This document shows positions 27,802 through 35,484 of a DNA stretch of 64,000 bases, piece after piece. The notes beneath the pieces were generated by a model that saw only the letters and a program-made list of their open reading frames with translations, searched no databases and had not been told where the DNA came from. Each line of letters begins with the position of its first letter. The stretch's first letter is position 1. The translations under genes and the position numbers were made by a program. Location: positions 496,001 to 560,000 of the forward strand of contig NZ_JBOUVX010000002.1 in assembly GCF_050789285.1 (NCBI RefSeq), read 5' to 3'. The DNA is from CAVPWP01 sp050789285. GTDB taxonomy: Bacteria > Pseudomonadota > Alphaproteobacteria > Rhodobacterales > Rhodobacteraceae.

Positions 27802-27807
27802 TGTCAA
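27802..27807 (-). promoter_or_regulatory. Consensus -35 box of the transposase promoter
   Basis: TTGACA reads leftward nine bases inside the right terminal repeat; 17 bases later GTTGTT is a poor -10. A promoter this close to the end would also respond to transposase binding the repeat (inference). Confidence 0.4.
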
Positions 27808-27815
27808 CCTCTAAT

Positions 27816-27845
27816 TGATTCGGGACCACACGAATCAGAACGGCT
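27816..27845 (-). repeat. Right terminal inverted repeat of the transposon
   Basis: Reverse complement begins AGCCGTTCTGATTCGTGTGG, identical to the left end for 20 bases and matching 28 of 30 overall. Confidence 0.85.
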
Positions 27846-27859
27846 GGGGCGCTGCCCCC
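27846..27859. repeat. Right 14-bp target-site duplication
   Basis: GGGGCGCTGCCCCC, identical to 16932-16945. It continues into CGGACCCCCGGGATATTT, the second half of the terminator-like intergenic repeat that was split by the insertion. Confidence 0.8.
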
Positions 27860-27906
27860 CGGACCCCCGGGATATTTTCACCAAGAAGAACCCCGGACGG
27901 GTCCGG

Positions 27907-28554
27907 CTACATGCCGATGAAGGGCTGCGCGATCCGGGGAATGAGCTTGTTGAAGCGAAGGCGCGCATCGGTCGCCGCAAGGCAGATGCAGTCTTCGCCG
28001 ATGTCCGCGACCGGGGTGTGTTCGAGATCCTCGTCGGCGATCTCGATGTCGCCACGGGCGAAGCGGTCCTTGCCGTCGAGGAAGGCGCCCTGAAGCACCA
28101 GCGTGAGCTCCGTGCCCCGATGGCCGTGGTCGGGCACGGCCCGGCCTGCGGGAATATGCAGCAGGCGGACCGTCGCGTCGCGCGAGGTGTCGAGAAGGTA
28201 CTGGCTGACCCCGCCGCCGAGCTTCTTCCAACGAACGCTGTCGAGATCGCCGCCGACATAGTCGCGAAGCGGCGCCGGGAACAGGCCCGCAGGGCGCGGC
28301 GCCGGCCGCTTGTGGTCCACCGGGGCGGCGGCGATCAGCGCCAGCGTCGCGGCAAGGCTGTCGTCCGAGACGGCGGCCGAGTCGCAGGTGTCGAGCACGG
28401 CGCCGCCGACACTGTCGAAGCTTTCCATCCGCGCACGGCAGTCGTCGCACATCGAGATGTGCGTGGCGACCACGAGGTTGAAGGCCTCGGGCAGGGCGCC
28501 GGCCGAGTAGGCCATGAGGAGCGCATCGCTCAGGTGGTGCTTTATCGTTGCCAT
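27907..28554 (-). CDS. chrR: ChrR-type zinc anti-sigma factor
   Basis: Anti-sigma factor that holds RpoE inactive until singlet oxygen or related stress. The N-terminal zinc-binding ASD motif is intact: His7, His32, Cys36 and Cys39 (ATHISMCDDCRA). The C-terminal cupin domain has PDHGHRGTELTLVLQG and DIEIADEDLEHTP with its metal ligands, needed for the stress response in Rhodobacter sphaeroides. I start at ATG 28554; a GTG at 28566 overlaps the rpoE stop (GTGA) and is the coupled alternative. Its 3' end is 47 bases from the transposon target duplication. Confidence 0.9.
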   Translation of the reverse strand: MATIKHHLSDALLMAYSAGALPEAFNLVVATHISMCDDCRARMESFDSVGGAVLDTCDSAAVSDDSLAATLALIAAAPVDHKRPAPRPAGLFPAPLRDYVGGDLDSVRWKKLGGGVSQYLLDTSRDATVRLLHIPAGRAVPDHGHRGTELTLVLQGAFLDGKDRFARGDIEIADEDLEHTPVADIGEDCICLAATDARLRFNKLIPRIAQPFIGM

Positions 28555-28562
28555 GGGCGTAC

Positions 28563-29108
28563 TCACTTCATTTCGTGGCGCAGTTTCTCAAGCGCCAGTC
28601 GTATGCGGGACTTGATCGTACCCAGGGGCAGGCCGGTCTGCTCGGCAATCTCGCTGTGGCTGAGATCGCCGAAATAGGCCTTGGTGATCAGATCCCTTTG
28701 TTTCTCGGGCAGCTGTGCCATGGCCCGGCTCAGCCGTTCGCTTTCCTGCTGGAGCGTCAGGACGTCTTCCTGGTCGGGCTCTGCCTCGGGGCCCCAGGTC
28801 AGATCCTCGGGCTCGGGGCGTCGCTGCTTGCGCAACACGTCGATCTTGCGGTTCCGGGCGATCGTGAATATCCACGTCGCAACGCTGGCCCGCGCCGGAT
28901 CGAACAGATGCGCCTTGCGCCAGAGGGTCGCCATGACCTCCTGTGTACATTCCTCTGCAAGGGACTCGCTTGCCCCCGATTTCATCAGGAAGGCCTTCAC
29001 GCGGGGCGCGAAGTGCCGGAACAGGTCGACGAACGCCGCCTGGTCCTGCGCATCCCGGATCCGGCGCACGTGCCAGACCCAATCACCTTCCGTCCTGTCG
29101 TCACCCAT
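28563..29108 (-). CDS. rpoE: ECF sigma factor RpoE (ECF11 group)
   Basis: Group IV sigma factor paired with ChrR; in Rhodobacter it drives the singlet-oxygen response. Region 2 shows LFRHFAPRVKAFLMKSGAS, AEECTQEVMATLWRKA and ASVATWIFTIARNRKIDVLR; region 4 shows LPEKQRDLITKAYFGDLSHSEIAEQ and GTIKSRIRLALEKLR. I start at ATG 29108 (181 residues). An in-frame ATG at 29216 lies only about five bases from the -10 of the predicted autoregulated promoter and so is probably untranscribed as a start. chrR follows directly. Confidence 0.92.
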   Translation of the reverse strand: MGDDRTEGDWVWHVRRIRDAQDQAAFVDLFRHFAPRVKAFLMKSGASESLAEECTQEVMATLWRKAHLFDPARASVATWIFTIARNRKIDVLRKQRRPEPEDLTWGPEAEPDQEDVLTLQQESERLSRAMAQLPEKQRDLITKAYFGDLSHSEIAEQTGLPLGTIKSRIRLALEKLRHEMK

Positions 29109-29221
29109 GTCGGTCTTTTCGGTTTCCGCGTCGGACCATCCGGCAGCGTGAACAGCATAGGCTGTCCGCGCCGTCGATGCATCCGTTTCGCCGAACTCCG
29201 ACTTGGTGTGCAACATGGTTT

Positions 29222-29250
29222 TTCTACGCGCCTCGTCAGGCGGTGGATCA
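29222..29250 (-). promoter_or_regulatory. RpoE-type promoter of rpoE-chrR
   Basis: On the minus strand TGATCC (29250-29245), then exactly 18 bases, then TAGAA (29226-29222). This fits the Rhodobacter RpoE consensus TGATCC-N18-TAAxA as I know it and implies autoregulation. Confidence 0.65.
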
Positions 29251-29275
29251 CCGGAAAAATATCTTTGCTCAATTC

Positions 29276-29304
29276 AAATCCGTGCTCGCGCGCCGCGCGT
29301 AACA
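29276..29304 (+). promoter_or_regulatory. Possible RpoE-type promoter of the oxidoreductase operon
   Basis: AAATCC (29276-29281), 18 bases, TAACA (29300-29304), ending about 35 bases before the start codon at 29340. The -35 matches TGATCC at four of six, but the spacing is exact and the position fits. Confidence 0.5.
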
Positions 29305-29339
29305 TCCACAAGCGACCGATCTTTCCTGGAGACCGATGA

Positions 29340-30641
29340 ATGCCCTTCGAAACGAGACGCCATGCGGCGAAAAGACTTGCCGTGATTGGCGCCGGTATCG
29401 CGGGAATGGGGGCGGCCCATCTTTTGTCGCGTGATCATTCCGTTGTGCTGTTCGAGGACGGGGATCGCCTTGGCGGGCACGCCCGCACAGTTCTGGCCGG
29501 GAAGAACGGCGACCAGCCGGTCGACACAGGCTTCATCGTCTTCAACTATGCCACGTATCCGCACCTGACCCGGCTTTTCGCCGAGCTCGACGTGCCGGTC
29601 GCCAAAAGCAACATGAGCTTCGGCGTCTCGATCGATGGGGGGCGCTTCGAATATGCCCTGAGATCGCTTGGAAGCCTTCTGGCGCGACGGCGCAACGCCG
29701 TTACCCCGGCCTTCTGGCGCATGATCCGGGACATCCTGCGATTCAACGCCGAGGCGCCGGGGCTGGCGTCGGATCCCGACATGACGATCGGCGATCTTCT
29801 GGCGCGGCTGGAAACCGGGCCGTGGTTCCGCGACTATTACATCCTGCCCTTCTCGGGGGCGATCTGGTCGACGCCGACGCAGGATATCCTGGGTTTTCCA
29901 GCGCAGTCGATGCTGCGCTTTTTCGAGAACCACGGGCTTCTCGACCCCAAGAAGAACCACCAGTGGTACACGGTCGACGGCGGGTCGGTGCAGTATGTGA
30001 ACCGCCTTGGCGCGTCGCTTGATCGTCGCGGCGTGGACATCCGTCTGTCGGCGGGCGTGGTCGGGGTCCGGCGGACCGGCATGGGGGTCGAGGTCCGGAC
30101 GCGCGGGGGCGAATGGGAAGGCTTCGACGAGGTGGTCTTCGCCACCCATTCCGATACGACGCTGTCGCTTCTGTCGGACGCCACCGGGGTCGAACGGACG
30201 GCGCTGTCGGCAATCCGCTATCAGCCGAACGAGGCCGTGCTTCACGCCGATACCGCGCTCATGCCGCGCAGGCGGGCAGCCTGGGCAAGCTGGGTCTACA
30301 GCGAAGAGCGCGGCACGCGGCCCGACCGGATCGGCGTGAACTACTGGATGAACTCGCTTCAGCCGATCCCGATGAACGACCCGATGTTCGTGACGCTCAA
30401 CCCCACGCGGGCGATCCGCGAAGAACTGATCTATGACCAGGTGACCTTCGCGCACCCGGTCTACGACGTCGCCGCGCTTGCGGCGCAAAGCACCGTGCGC
30501 GCGATCAACGGTCAGAACCGGACCTGGTTCTGCGGGGCCTGGATGCGCAACGGGTTCCATGAGGACGGCATCGCCAGCGCCGTCGACGTGGTCGAGGCGA
30601 TGGCCGCCCGGCCGGACCAGATCGTGCTGGCCGCCGAATGA
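29340..30641 (+). CDS. FAD-dependent oxidoreductase of the RpoE-linked operon
   Basis: A 433-residue flavoprotein; the dinucleotide-binding motif GAGIAGMGAAHLL starts near residue 16, followed by FEDGDRLGGHARTV, as in amine-oxidase/desaturase-type FAD enzymes. The gene corresponds by position and type to Rhodobacter sphaeroides RSP_1091, an RpoE target linked, as I recall, to fatty-acid modification (UfaD-like). GGAG lies just before the start. It heads a five-gene operon, each gene overlapping the next by four bases, divergent from rpoE. Confidence 0.85.
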   Translation: MPFETRRHAAKRLAVIGAGIAGMGAAHLLSRDHSVVLFEDGDRLGGHARTVLAGKNGDQPVDTGFIVFNYATYPHLTRLFAELDVPVAKSNMSFGVSIDGGRFEYALRSLGSLLARRRNAVTPAFWRMIRDILRFNAEAPGLASDPDMTIGDLLARLETGPWFRDYYILPFSGAIWSTPTQDILGFPAQSMLRFFENHGLLDPKKNHQWYTVDGGSVQYVNRLGASLDRRGVDIRLSAGVVGVRRTGMGVEVRTRGGEWEGFDEVVFATHSDTTLSLLSDATGVERTALSAIRYQPNEAVLHADTALMPRRRAAWASWVYSEERGTRPDRIGVNYWMNSLQPIPMNDPMFVTLNPTRAIREELIYDQVTFAHPVYDVAALAAQSTVRAINGQNRTWFCGAWMRNGFHEDGIASAVDVVEAMAARPDQIVLAAE

Positions 30642-31402
30642 GCACCGTCGTCGATCATATCGACGGCGAGACCTTCCACGGTCGGAAGGGCGGGGTGGAC
30701 AACGCCTTCCGCTATTCGATCGACTACGTGATGCTCGATCCCGAAGTCCCGGTCGCGGGGCCGAGGCTGTTCTCGCGCAACCGGGGAAACCTCTTTTCGC
30801 TGCGCGACAGCGACCACGGCGGCGCACCGAAGATCGGATCGGGCGCGGTCTGGGTGCGCGAGGTCCTGCGGGACGCCGGCCTTGACCATGTGGCGAACGG
30901 CCGGATCCTTCTGCTTGCGCAGCCACGGGTTCTGGGACACGTCTTCAATCCGGTCAGCTTCTGGCTGGTCCACGATGCCGAGGGGATGCTTCGTGTCGTC
31001 GTGGCGGAGGTGTCGAACACCTTCGGCGACCGACATTCCTATCTGGTGCATCACGACGACCTGTCGCCCATTCACCGCGACCAGACGCTGGCGGCGCGCA
31101 AGATCTTCCACGTCTCTCCGTTCCAGCCGATCGAGGGGGGTTATGCCTTCCGCTTCGATATCCGCGACGACAAGATCGGCGTCTTCATCGACTATCGCTC
31201 GGCCAATGGCGGGCTCATCGCCACGCTGACGGGTGCCCGCCGTCCGCTGACGAACGGAGCGATCCTGCGTGCCGTCTTGCGACGACCTTTCGGATCGCGG
31301 CGCGTGCTGGGCCTGATCCACTGGCAGGCGCTGAAGCTTTGGTGGAAGGGCGCGCGCTTTCATTCGCGTCCGAAGCCTCCGACGCAGGAGGTCAGCCGAT
31401 GA
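30638..31402 (+). CDS. DUF1365 family protein
   Basis: A 254-residue DUF1365 protein; the RKGGVDNAFRYSIDYVMLD opening and the block QPRVLGHVFNPVSFWLVHD are its signatures. DUF1365 genes commonly sit beside this FAD oxidoreductase and cyclopropane-fatty-acid synthase-like genes, and are thought to act in membrane lipid modification. It overlaps both neighbours by four bases. Biochemical activity is unknown to me. Confidence 0.88.
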   Translation: MSTVVDHIDGETFHGRKGGVDNAFRYSIDYVMLDPEVPVAGPRLFSRNRGNLFSLRDSDHGGAPKIGSGAVWVREVLRDAGLDHVANGRILLLAQPRVLGHVFNPVSFWLVHDAEGMLRVVVAEVSNTFGDRHSYLVHHDDLSPIHRDQTLAARKIFHVSPFQPIEGGYAFRFDIRDDKIGVFIDYRSANGGLIATLTGARRPLTNGAILRAVLRRPFGSRRVLGLIHWQALKLWWKGARFHSRPKPPTQEVSR

Positions 31403-32652
31403 TGGCCGTCGAGGCTGGCAGCCGTGGCGATCGGCTGGGCGCCTATGCGCTTTACGGCGGCCTCCTGTCGGCGGCGGGCCTGCCGATCTATCTTTATGCG
31501 CCGAAGCTCTATGCCGACACATTCGGGGTCAGCCTTGCCGCCCTTGGCGCCGTTCTGTTCGCGCTGCGGCTGGTCGATTTCGCACAGGATCCCTTCCTCG
31601 GCTGGCTGTCCGAGCGTCTGGGCCCCGCGCGCGGCGTGGCGGTCGCGGCGGCGGCGGGGCTGCTTGCGGTGTCGATGATCGCGCTTTTCGCCATTGCGCC
31701 GCCCATCGATCCGCTTTGGTGGTTCGCGCTGACGGTCACGGGGCTGTTCACCGCGTTCAGCTTTCTGACGATCAACTTCTATGCCCAGGGCGTATCCAAG
31801 GCGGGCGAGATCGCGGGCGGTCACACACGACTGGCCGCCTGGCGCGAAAGCGGGTCGCTTCTGGGTGTGTGCATCGCGGCCGTACTGCCGACGGCACTGG
31901 CGCCGGTGACAGGGCAGCCCTTCGCGATCTTCGCGGGCCTTTTCACGGCGGTTGCGGTGATCGCCTCGGTCGTCATGGCGCCCGAGTGGCGCGCGCCCGT
32001 CGATGCGCCGCCGCCCGCGCCGATGCGCCTGATCCTGGGCGACGGGATCGCTGTGCGCCTGCTGGCGCTGGCGCTTGTCAACGCGACGCCTCTGGCCGTG
32101 TCGTCGACGCTGTTCCTTTTCTTCGTCGAAAGCCGCCTTGGCGCGCCGGGATGGGAAGGGCCGCTTCTGGTCCTGTTCTTCCTGTCGGCGGCCTTCTCGG
32201 CGCCGGTCTGGTCGCGCCTGGCCCAGCGGTTCGGGACGCGTCGCACGCTTCTTGCGGCGATGGTTCTGTCGATCCTGGCCTTCCTCTTCGTCCTGACGCT
32301 TGGCCCGGGCGACGTTCTGGCCTTCGCGGTGATCTGCGTGATCACCGGGGCGACGATCGGGGCCGATCTGACCCTTTTGCCGGCCCTGTTCGCCCGGCGC
32401 ATGGCCGAGATCGCCCCCAACGCGGGCCTGGGCTTTGGTCTGTGGTCGCTGGTGCAGAAGCTGACGCTGGCCTTCGCCGCTGTCCTGCTTCTGCCGATCC
32501 TTGAGGCGGCGGGCTTCGTGAGCGGAGCCGCAGCCAACCCCCCTGAGGCGCTCCGCACGCTGACCTACCTCTACGCTCTTGTGCCTTGCCTCCTGAAACT
32601 GATCGCGATCGTCCTTCTGATCGCGACCCCAATGAAAGAGACAGACGCATGA
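31399..32652 (+). CDS. MFS transporter (GPH-like)
   Basis: A 417-residue membrane protein with about twelve hydrophobic segments. LRLVDFAQDPFLGWLSERLG near the N terminus matches the conserved D-P loop of GPH-type (sugar/cation) MFS carriers. ATG 31399 overlaps the DUF1365 stop and has AGGAGGT at 31386-31392. It is the third gene of the RpoE-linked operon; in this setting it more likely moves a lipid or lipid precursor than a sugar, which is inference. Confidence 0.85.
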   Translation: MMAVEAGSRGDRLGAYALYGGLLSAAGLPIYLYAPKLYADTFGVSLAALGAVLFALRLVDFAQDPFLGWLSERLGPARGVAVAAAAGLLAVSMIALFAIAPPIDPLWWFALTVTGLFTAFSFLTINFYAQGVSKAGEIAGGHTRLAAWRESGSLLGVCIAAVLPTALAPVTGQPFAIFAGLFTAVAVIASVVMAPEWRAPVDAPPPAPMRLILGDGIAVRLLALALVNATPLAVSSTLFLFFVESRLGAPGWEGPLLVLFFLSAAFSAPVWSRLAQRFGTRRTLLAAMVLSILAFLFVLTLGPGDVLAFAVICVITGATIGADLTLLPALFARRMAEIAPNAGLGFGLWSLVQKLTLAFAAVLLLPILEAAGFVSGAAANPPEALRTLTYLYALVPCLLKLIAIVLLIATPMKETDA

Positions 32653-33212
32653 ACACCTTCTTCGCCCTCATGCTTGGGGCGGGCGCGGTCATCGCCCTGA
32701 TCTGGATGCGGTCGCGCTTTGCCGATTTTCGCGCCCAGACGCCGCAGGACTATGCCGACACCCCACGGGAATTCGACCTTCGGCAGCATCTGAAGGGCCC
32801 GATCCTGTGCGAAGGCGTGATCTACGGGCCCACCGGGCGCGTCACTTCGCGCTTCGTGGCCGATTTCGACGCCCGCTGGGACGGCAACAAGGGCGTCATG
32901 ACCGAGGACTTCCGCTATGACAGCGGTCGTACCCAGTCGCGCGAATGGCGGTTGACGCTGGGCAACGACGGGTCGATCCGGGCCGAGGCCGACGATCTCG
33001 ACGGGGTCGGGACCGGCATGCAGATGGGCTCGGCGGTGCAACTCAATTACCGGATCCGCCTGCCGAAAGAGGCCGGGGGCCATGTCCTTGATACCACCGA
33101 CTGGATGTACCTGATGGAGAACGGCGCGATCATGAACCGCAGCCAGTTCCGAAAGTACGGCATCAAGGTGGCCGAGCTTGTCGCCACGATGCGCCCCAGG
33201 GACCTCAATTGA
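32649..33212 (+). CDS. DUF3833 family protein
   Basis: A 187-residue protein with an N-terminal membrane segment (about 3-20) and a lipocalin-like beta-rich body including GRVTSRFVADFDARWDG and TTDWMYLMENGAIMNRS, characteristic of DUF3833. Probably faces the periplasm. It overlaps the MFS gene by four bases (ATGA) and the SDR gene by four. Likely works with the operon on membrane lipids; no activity is known to me. Confidence 0.85.
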   Translation: MNTFFALMLGAGAVIALIWMRSRFADFRAQTPQDYADTPREFDLRQHLKGPILCEGVIYGPTGRVTSRFVADFDARWDGNKGVMTEDFRYDSGRTQSREWRLTLGNDGSIRAEADDLDGVGTGMQMGSAVQLNYRIRLPKEAGGHVLDTTDWMYLMENGAIMNRSQFRKYGIKVAELVATMRPRDLN

Positions 33213-33949
33213 GACGTTTCGACGGAAAGCGGTACTGGTTGGTCGGCGCCTCCGAAGGATTGGGCCGGGCGCTGGCCCATCGCATGTCGTCGGCGGGGGC
33301 CGAGCTGTACCTCAGCGCGCGCAATGCCGATGCGCTGCAGGCCTTGGCGGACGAGCTGCCGGGCAAGGCCCATGCGGTTCCGGTGGACGTCGGCGACAGT
33401 GCAAGCGTGCGCGCGGCGGCGGCCGGGATCGGCGACATCGACGGGCTTGTCTTTCTGGCCGGGGTCTATTGGCCAATGCCCGCCCAGGCATGGAACCCCG
33501 ACGAGGTCGAGGCGATGTGCGACATCAACTTCACCGGTGCCGCGCGTGCCGTCGGGGCGGTAATCGGGCAGATGGTCGGCCGCGACGAGGGCCACATCGT
33601 GCTGACTGGGTCCCTGTCCGGCTTTCGGGGGCTTCCGGGCGCGATCGGCTACAGCGCGTCGAAGGCGGGCCTGATGGCGCTTGCCGAATCCATGTATGCC
33701 GATCTTCGCGGCACCGGCGTGCAGGTGCAGGTCGCCAACCCCGGATTCATCCGCACCCGGCTGACGGACAAGAACGACTTCACGATGCCCTTCATCATGG
33801 AGCCCGACGCCGCCGCGCGCGTCATGTTCGAACACATGACCACCGACCGCTTTAAGACCAGCTTCCCGTTCCTGTTCTCGCTTCTCTTTCGCTTCAGCCA
33901 GTTCTGGCCGGATTGGCTGTATTACCGGGTGTTCCGCGGAAAGGCCTGA
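33209..33949 (+). CDS. Short-chain dehydrogenase/reductase
   Basis: NAD(P)-dependent SDR of 246 residues: cofactor motif GASEGLG (about 13-19), and catalytic YSASKAG block with Tyr and Lys spaced by four. Translation probably starts at TTG 33209, which overlaps the DUF3833 stop (TTGA) and yields the expected N terminus two residues before the first strand; no ATG nearby fits. Last gene of the RpoE-linked operon, matching the SDR that ends the equivalent operon in Rhodobacter sphaeroides. Confidence 0.87.
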   Translation: MRRFDGKRYWLVGASEGLGRALAHRMSSAGAELYLSARNADALQALADELPGKAHAVPVDVGDSASVRAAAAGIGDIDGLVFLAGVYWPMPAQAWNPDEVEAMCDINFTGAARAVGAVIGQMVGRDEGHIVLTGSLSGFRGLPGAIGYSASKAGLMALAESMYADLRGTGVQVQVANPGFIRTRLTDKNDFTMPFIMEPDAAARVMFEHMTTDRFKTSFPFLFSLLFRFSQFWPDWLYYRVFRGKA

Positions 33950-34014
33950 TCGCGGGGCTTGCCCCCGGCGCCCGATCGCGCTTCTGTGGTGAGACGGCAG
34001 AAACGAGGGCGGCG

Positions 34015-34329
34015 ATGCTTGACATCAGCAACGGCAAGGTGGTGCGCGTGATCTTTCTTGCGCGCGAGTATGGCCCCGACAGCTGGCATCTGCGCGACTA
34101 CATCTCGGGCCTGAACGAGGACGAGCAGGTCAGCCTTGTCGCGATCATGTGGATCGGCCGCGACAGTTTCAGCCCCGACGAGGTGGACGAGGCGCTGGCC
34201 ACGGCACGCGCCGAACGCACCGCCCCGACCGAGGATTACCTGAGTGGTATTCCCGAATTGCCGGACTATCTCGAGGCCGGGCTCGAGGCGCTGGGCATCG
34301 ACGTCACCGACGCCGAAGACCGGATGTGA
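34015..34329 (+). CDS. DUF3775 family protein
   Basis: A 104-residue protein of the DUF3775 family, recognised by LRDYISGLNEDEQVSLVAIMWIGR and the C-terminal LPDYLEAGLEALG. Function unknown. Start ATG 34015; the frame is open further upstream but those residues are not family-like and overlap the SDR gene. It ends ten bases from the stop of the convergent saccharopine reductase-like gene. Confidence 0.8.
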   Translation: MLDISNGKVVRVIFLAREYGPDSWHLRDYISGLNEDEQVSLVAIMWIGRDSFSPDEVDEALATARAERTAPTEDYLSGIPELPDYLEAGLEALGIDVTDAEDRM

Positions 34330-34339
34330 CGCCCCGCCG

Positions 34340-35470
34340 TCAGGCGAGGTGATCCACCACCCGCATGTGCTGCGCCTGATGCGACGTGTCGTCAAGCCAG
34401 CGGTGGACAAGGCGCGGATCGGACGGCGCGGCATGGACGCCGGCAGGGATCTCGCGATTGAGCACTGCCTCGACCGCCAGCGCCACGGTGTTCGACACCA
34501 GTCGCGCCATTGCACTGCCGCGGATGTCGCCTTCGGCGTCCAGCACGTAGGTCTTGTGAAAGACCGGTCCCTTCGGTCCCTCGGCCTCGAGCGCCACGCA
34601 CAGCACGACCCTGTCGGGTTCGCCCTCGGCATAGGCATTCTCTTTCCATAGCCGGTCGGACAGAGCACGCAGGTCGTCGTCGGGCATCGTGGGGATCGCC
34701 TCGAAGATGTCGGCCCAGGCGTCCGACCAGCCATTCAGGCGCAACGTGCCGCGCACGAAGTTGCGCAGGCGCCAGCCGGGATCGAAGCGATAATCCTCGA
34801 TGAAGGGAAGCGAGTCGCGGTTCGGATAGACCTCGAAGGTTTCGGGGCGGGGAAGGGGCGCGGAATAGCCCGTGATCGCATCCCAGGGGTGCTTCACCGA
34901 CAGTTCCGAATAGTCGCGGATCGACCGCGAGGGCGAGCGCAGCGCCTTCAGCACGCCTGCGGGCGACCAGCTGAACTTGTAGCGAAACGCGTTGGCGTGT
35001 TTCGGAACACCCCCACAATAGCTGAGGAACGAAATCGCATTGCCGGGGTCATAGGCCTTGCTTGCGCGATAGTCGGCGACCAGCCAATGCGCCATCAGGT
35101 GGTCGATCCCGGGATCGAGCCCGACCTCGTTCACCAGCACCGATCCGGCATCGCGCGCGGCCTCGTCCAGCGCGCGCATCTCGGGCGCGATGTAGGAGGA
35201 CGACACGAAATGCGCCTTCGCGGCGATGCAGGCCCGGGCCAGCGGCACATGCCAGTCCGCGGGCAGAAGCGACACGACCACGTCCTGGGGCTTCAGCGTG
35301 GTCGTCAGCGCGTCGAGGTCGAAGGTCTCGATCCGGTCCGTCAGATCGCCCACCGCCGCCACGGCCTTGTCGCGGCTGCGGTTCCAGACGGTGACGTCGT
35401 GCCCGGCCTCGATCAGTCGCCGCAGTCCCGGAACGGCCGACAGGCCGGTGCCGCACCAATGGATCGTCAT
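34340..35470 (-). CDS. Saccharopine dehydrogenase family protein (C-terminal/reductase type)
   Basis: A 376-residue member of the saccharopine dehydrogenase/reductase family. The N-terminal Rossmann fold begins HWCGTGLSAVPGLRRLIEAGH; VSLLPADWHVPLA and NEVGLDPGIDHLMAHW are conserved blocks. ATG 35470 lies 14 bases after the stop of the upstream partner. With that partner it makes the two-enzyme saccharopine route linking lysine, 2-oxoglutarate and aminoadipate semialdehyde; direction (catabolic or biosynthetic) cannot be read from sequence. Confidence 0.85.
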   Translation of the reverse strand: MTIHWCGTGLSAVPGLRRLIEAGHDVTVWNRSRDKAVAAVGDLTDRIETFDLDALTTTLKPQDVVVSLLPADWHVPLARACIAAKAHFVSSSYIAPEMRALDEAARDAGSVLVNEVGLDPGIDHLMAHWLVADYRASKAYDPGNAISFLSYCGGVPKHANAFRYKFSWSPAGVLKALRSPSRSIRDYSELSVKHPWDAITGYSAPLPRPETFEVYPNRDSLPFIEDYRFDPGWRLRNFVRGTLRLNGWSDAWADIFEAIPTMPDDDLRALSDRLWKENAYAEGEPDRVVLCVALEAEGPKGPVFHKTYVLDAEGDIRGSAMARLVSNTVALAVEAVLNREIPAGVHAAPSDPRLVHRWLDDTSHQAQHMRVVDHLA

Positions 35471-35484
35471 GGTCCTTCCTTCCT

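Larger units (their letters stand above)
16946..27845. mobile_element. 10.9 kb transposon carrying two putative anti-phage modules
   Basis: The element is bounded by 30-bp terminal inverted repeats starting AGCCGTTCTGATTCGTGTGG and by a perfect 14-bp direct repeat of the target. Joining the flanks regenerates the common Rhodobacteraceae-type intergenic palindrome that ends CCCCCGGGATATTT, which is strong evidence for a simple insertion. All nine genes point to the left: transposase, YjzC-like protein, small membrane protein, two TIR proteins, methyltransferase, helicase, GIY-YIG nuclease and HEPN-like protein. The HEPN gene and the TIR cluster are visibly more AT-rich than the flanks, while the helicase and methyltransferase are closer to host composition, suggesting cargo of mixed origin. 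Confidence 0.85.

Noticed and set aside
27768..27807. Upstream TTG start for the transposase
   Set aside because: That TTG is the first half of a perfect -35 box next to the terminal repeat; ATG 27768 is the better start.
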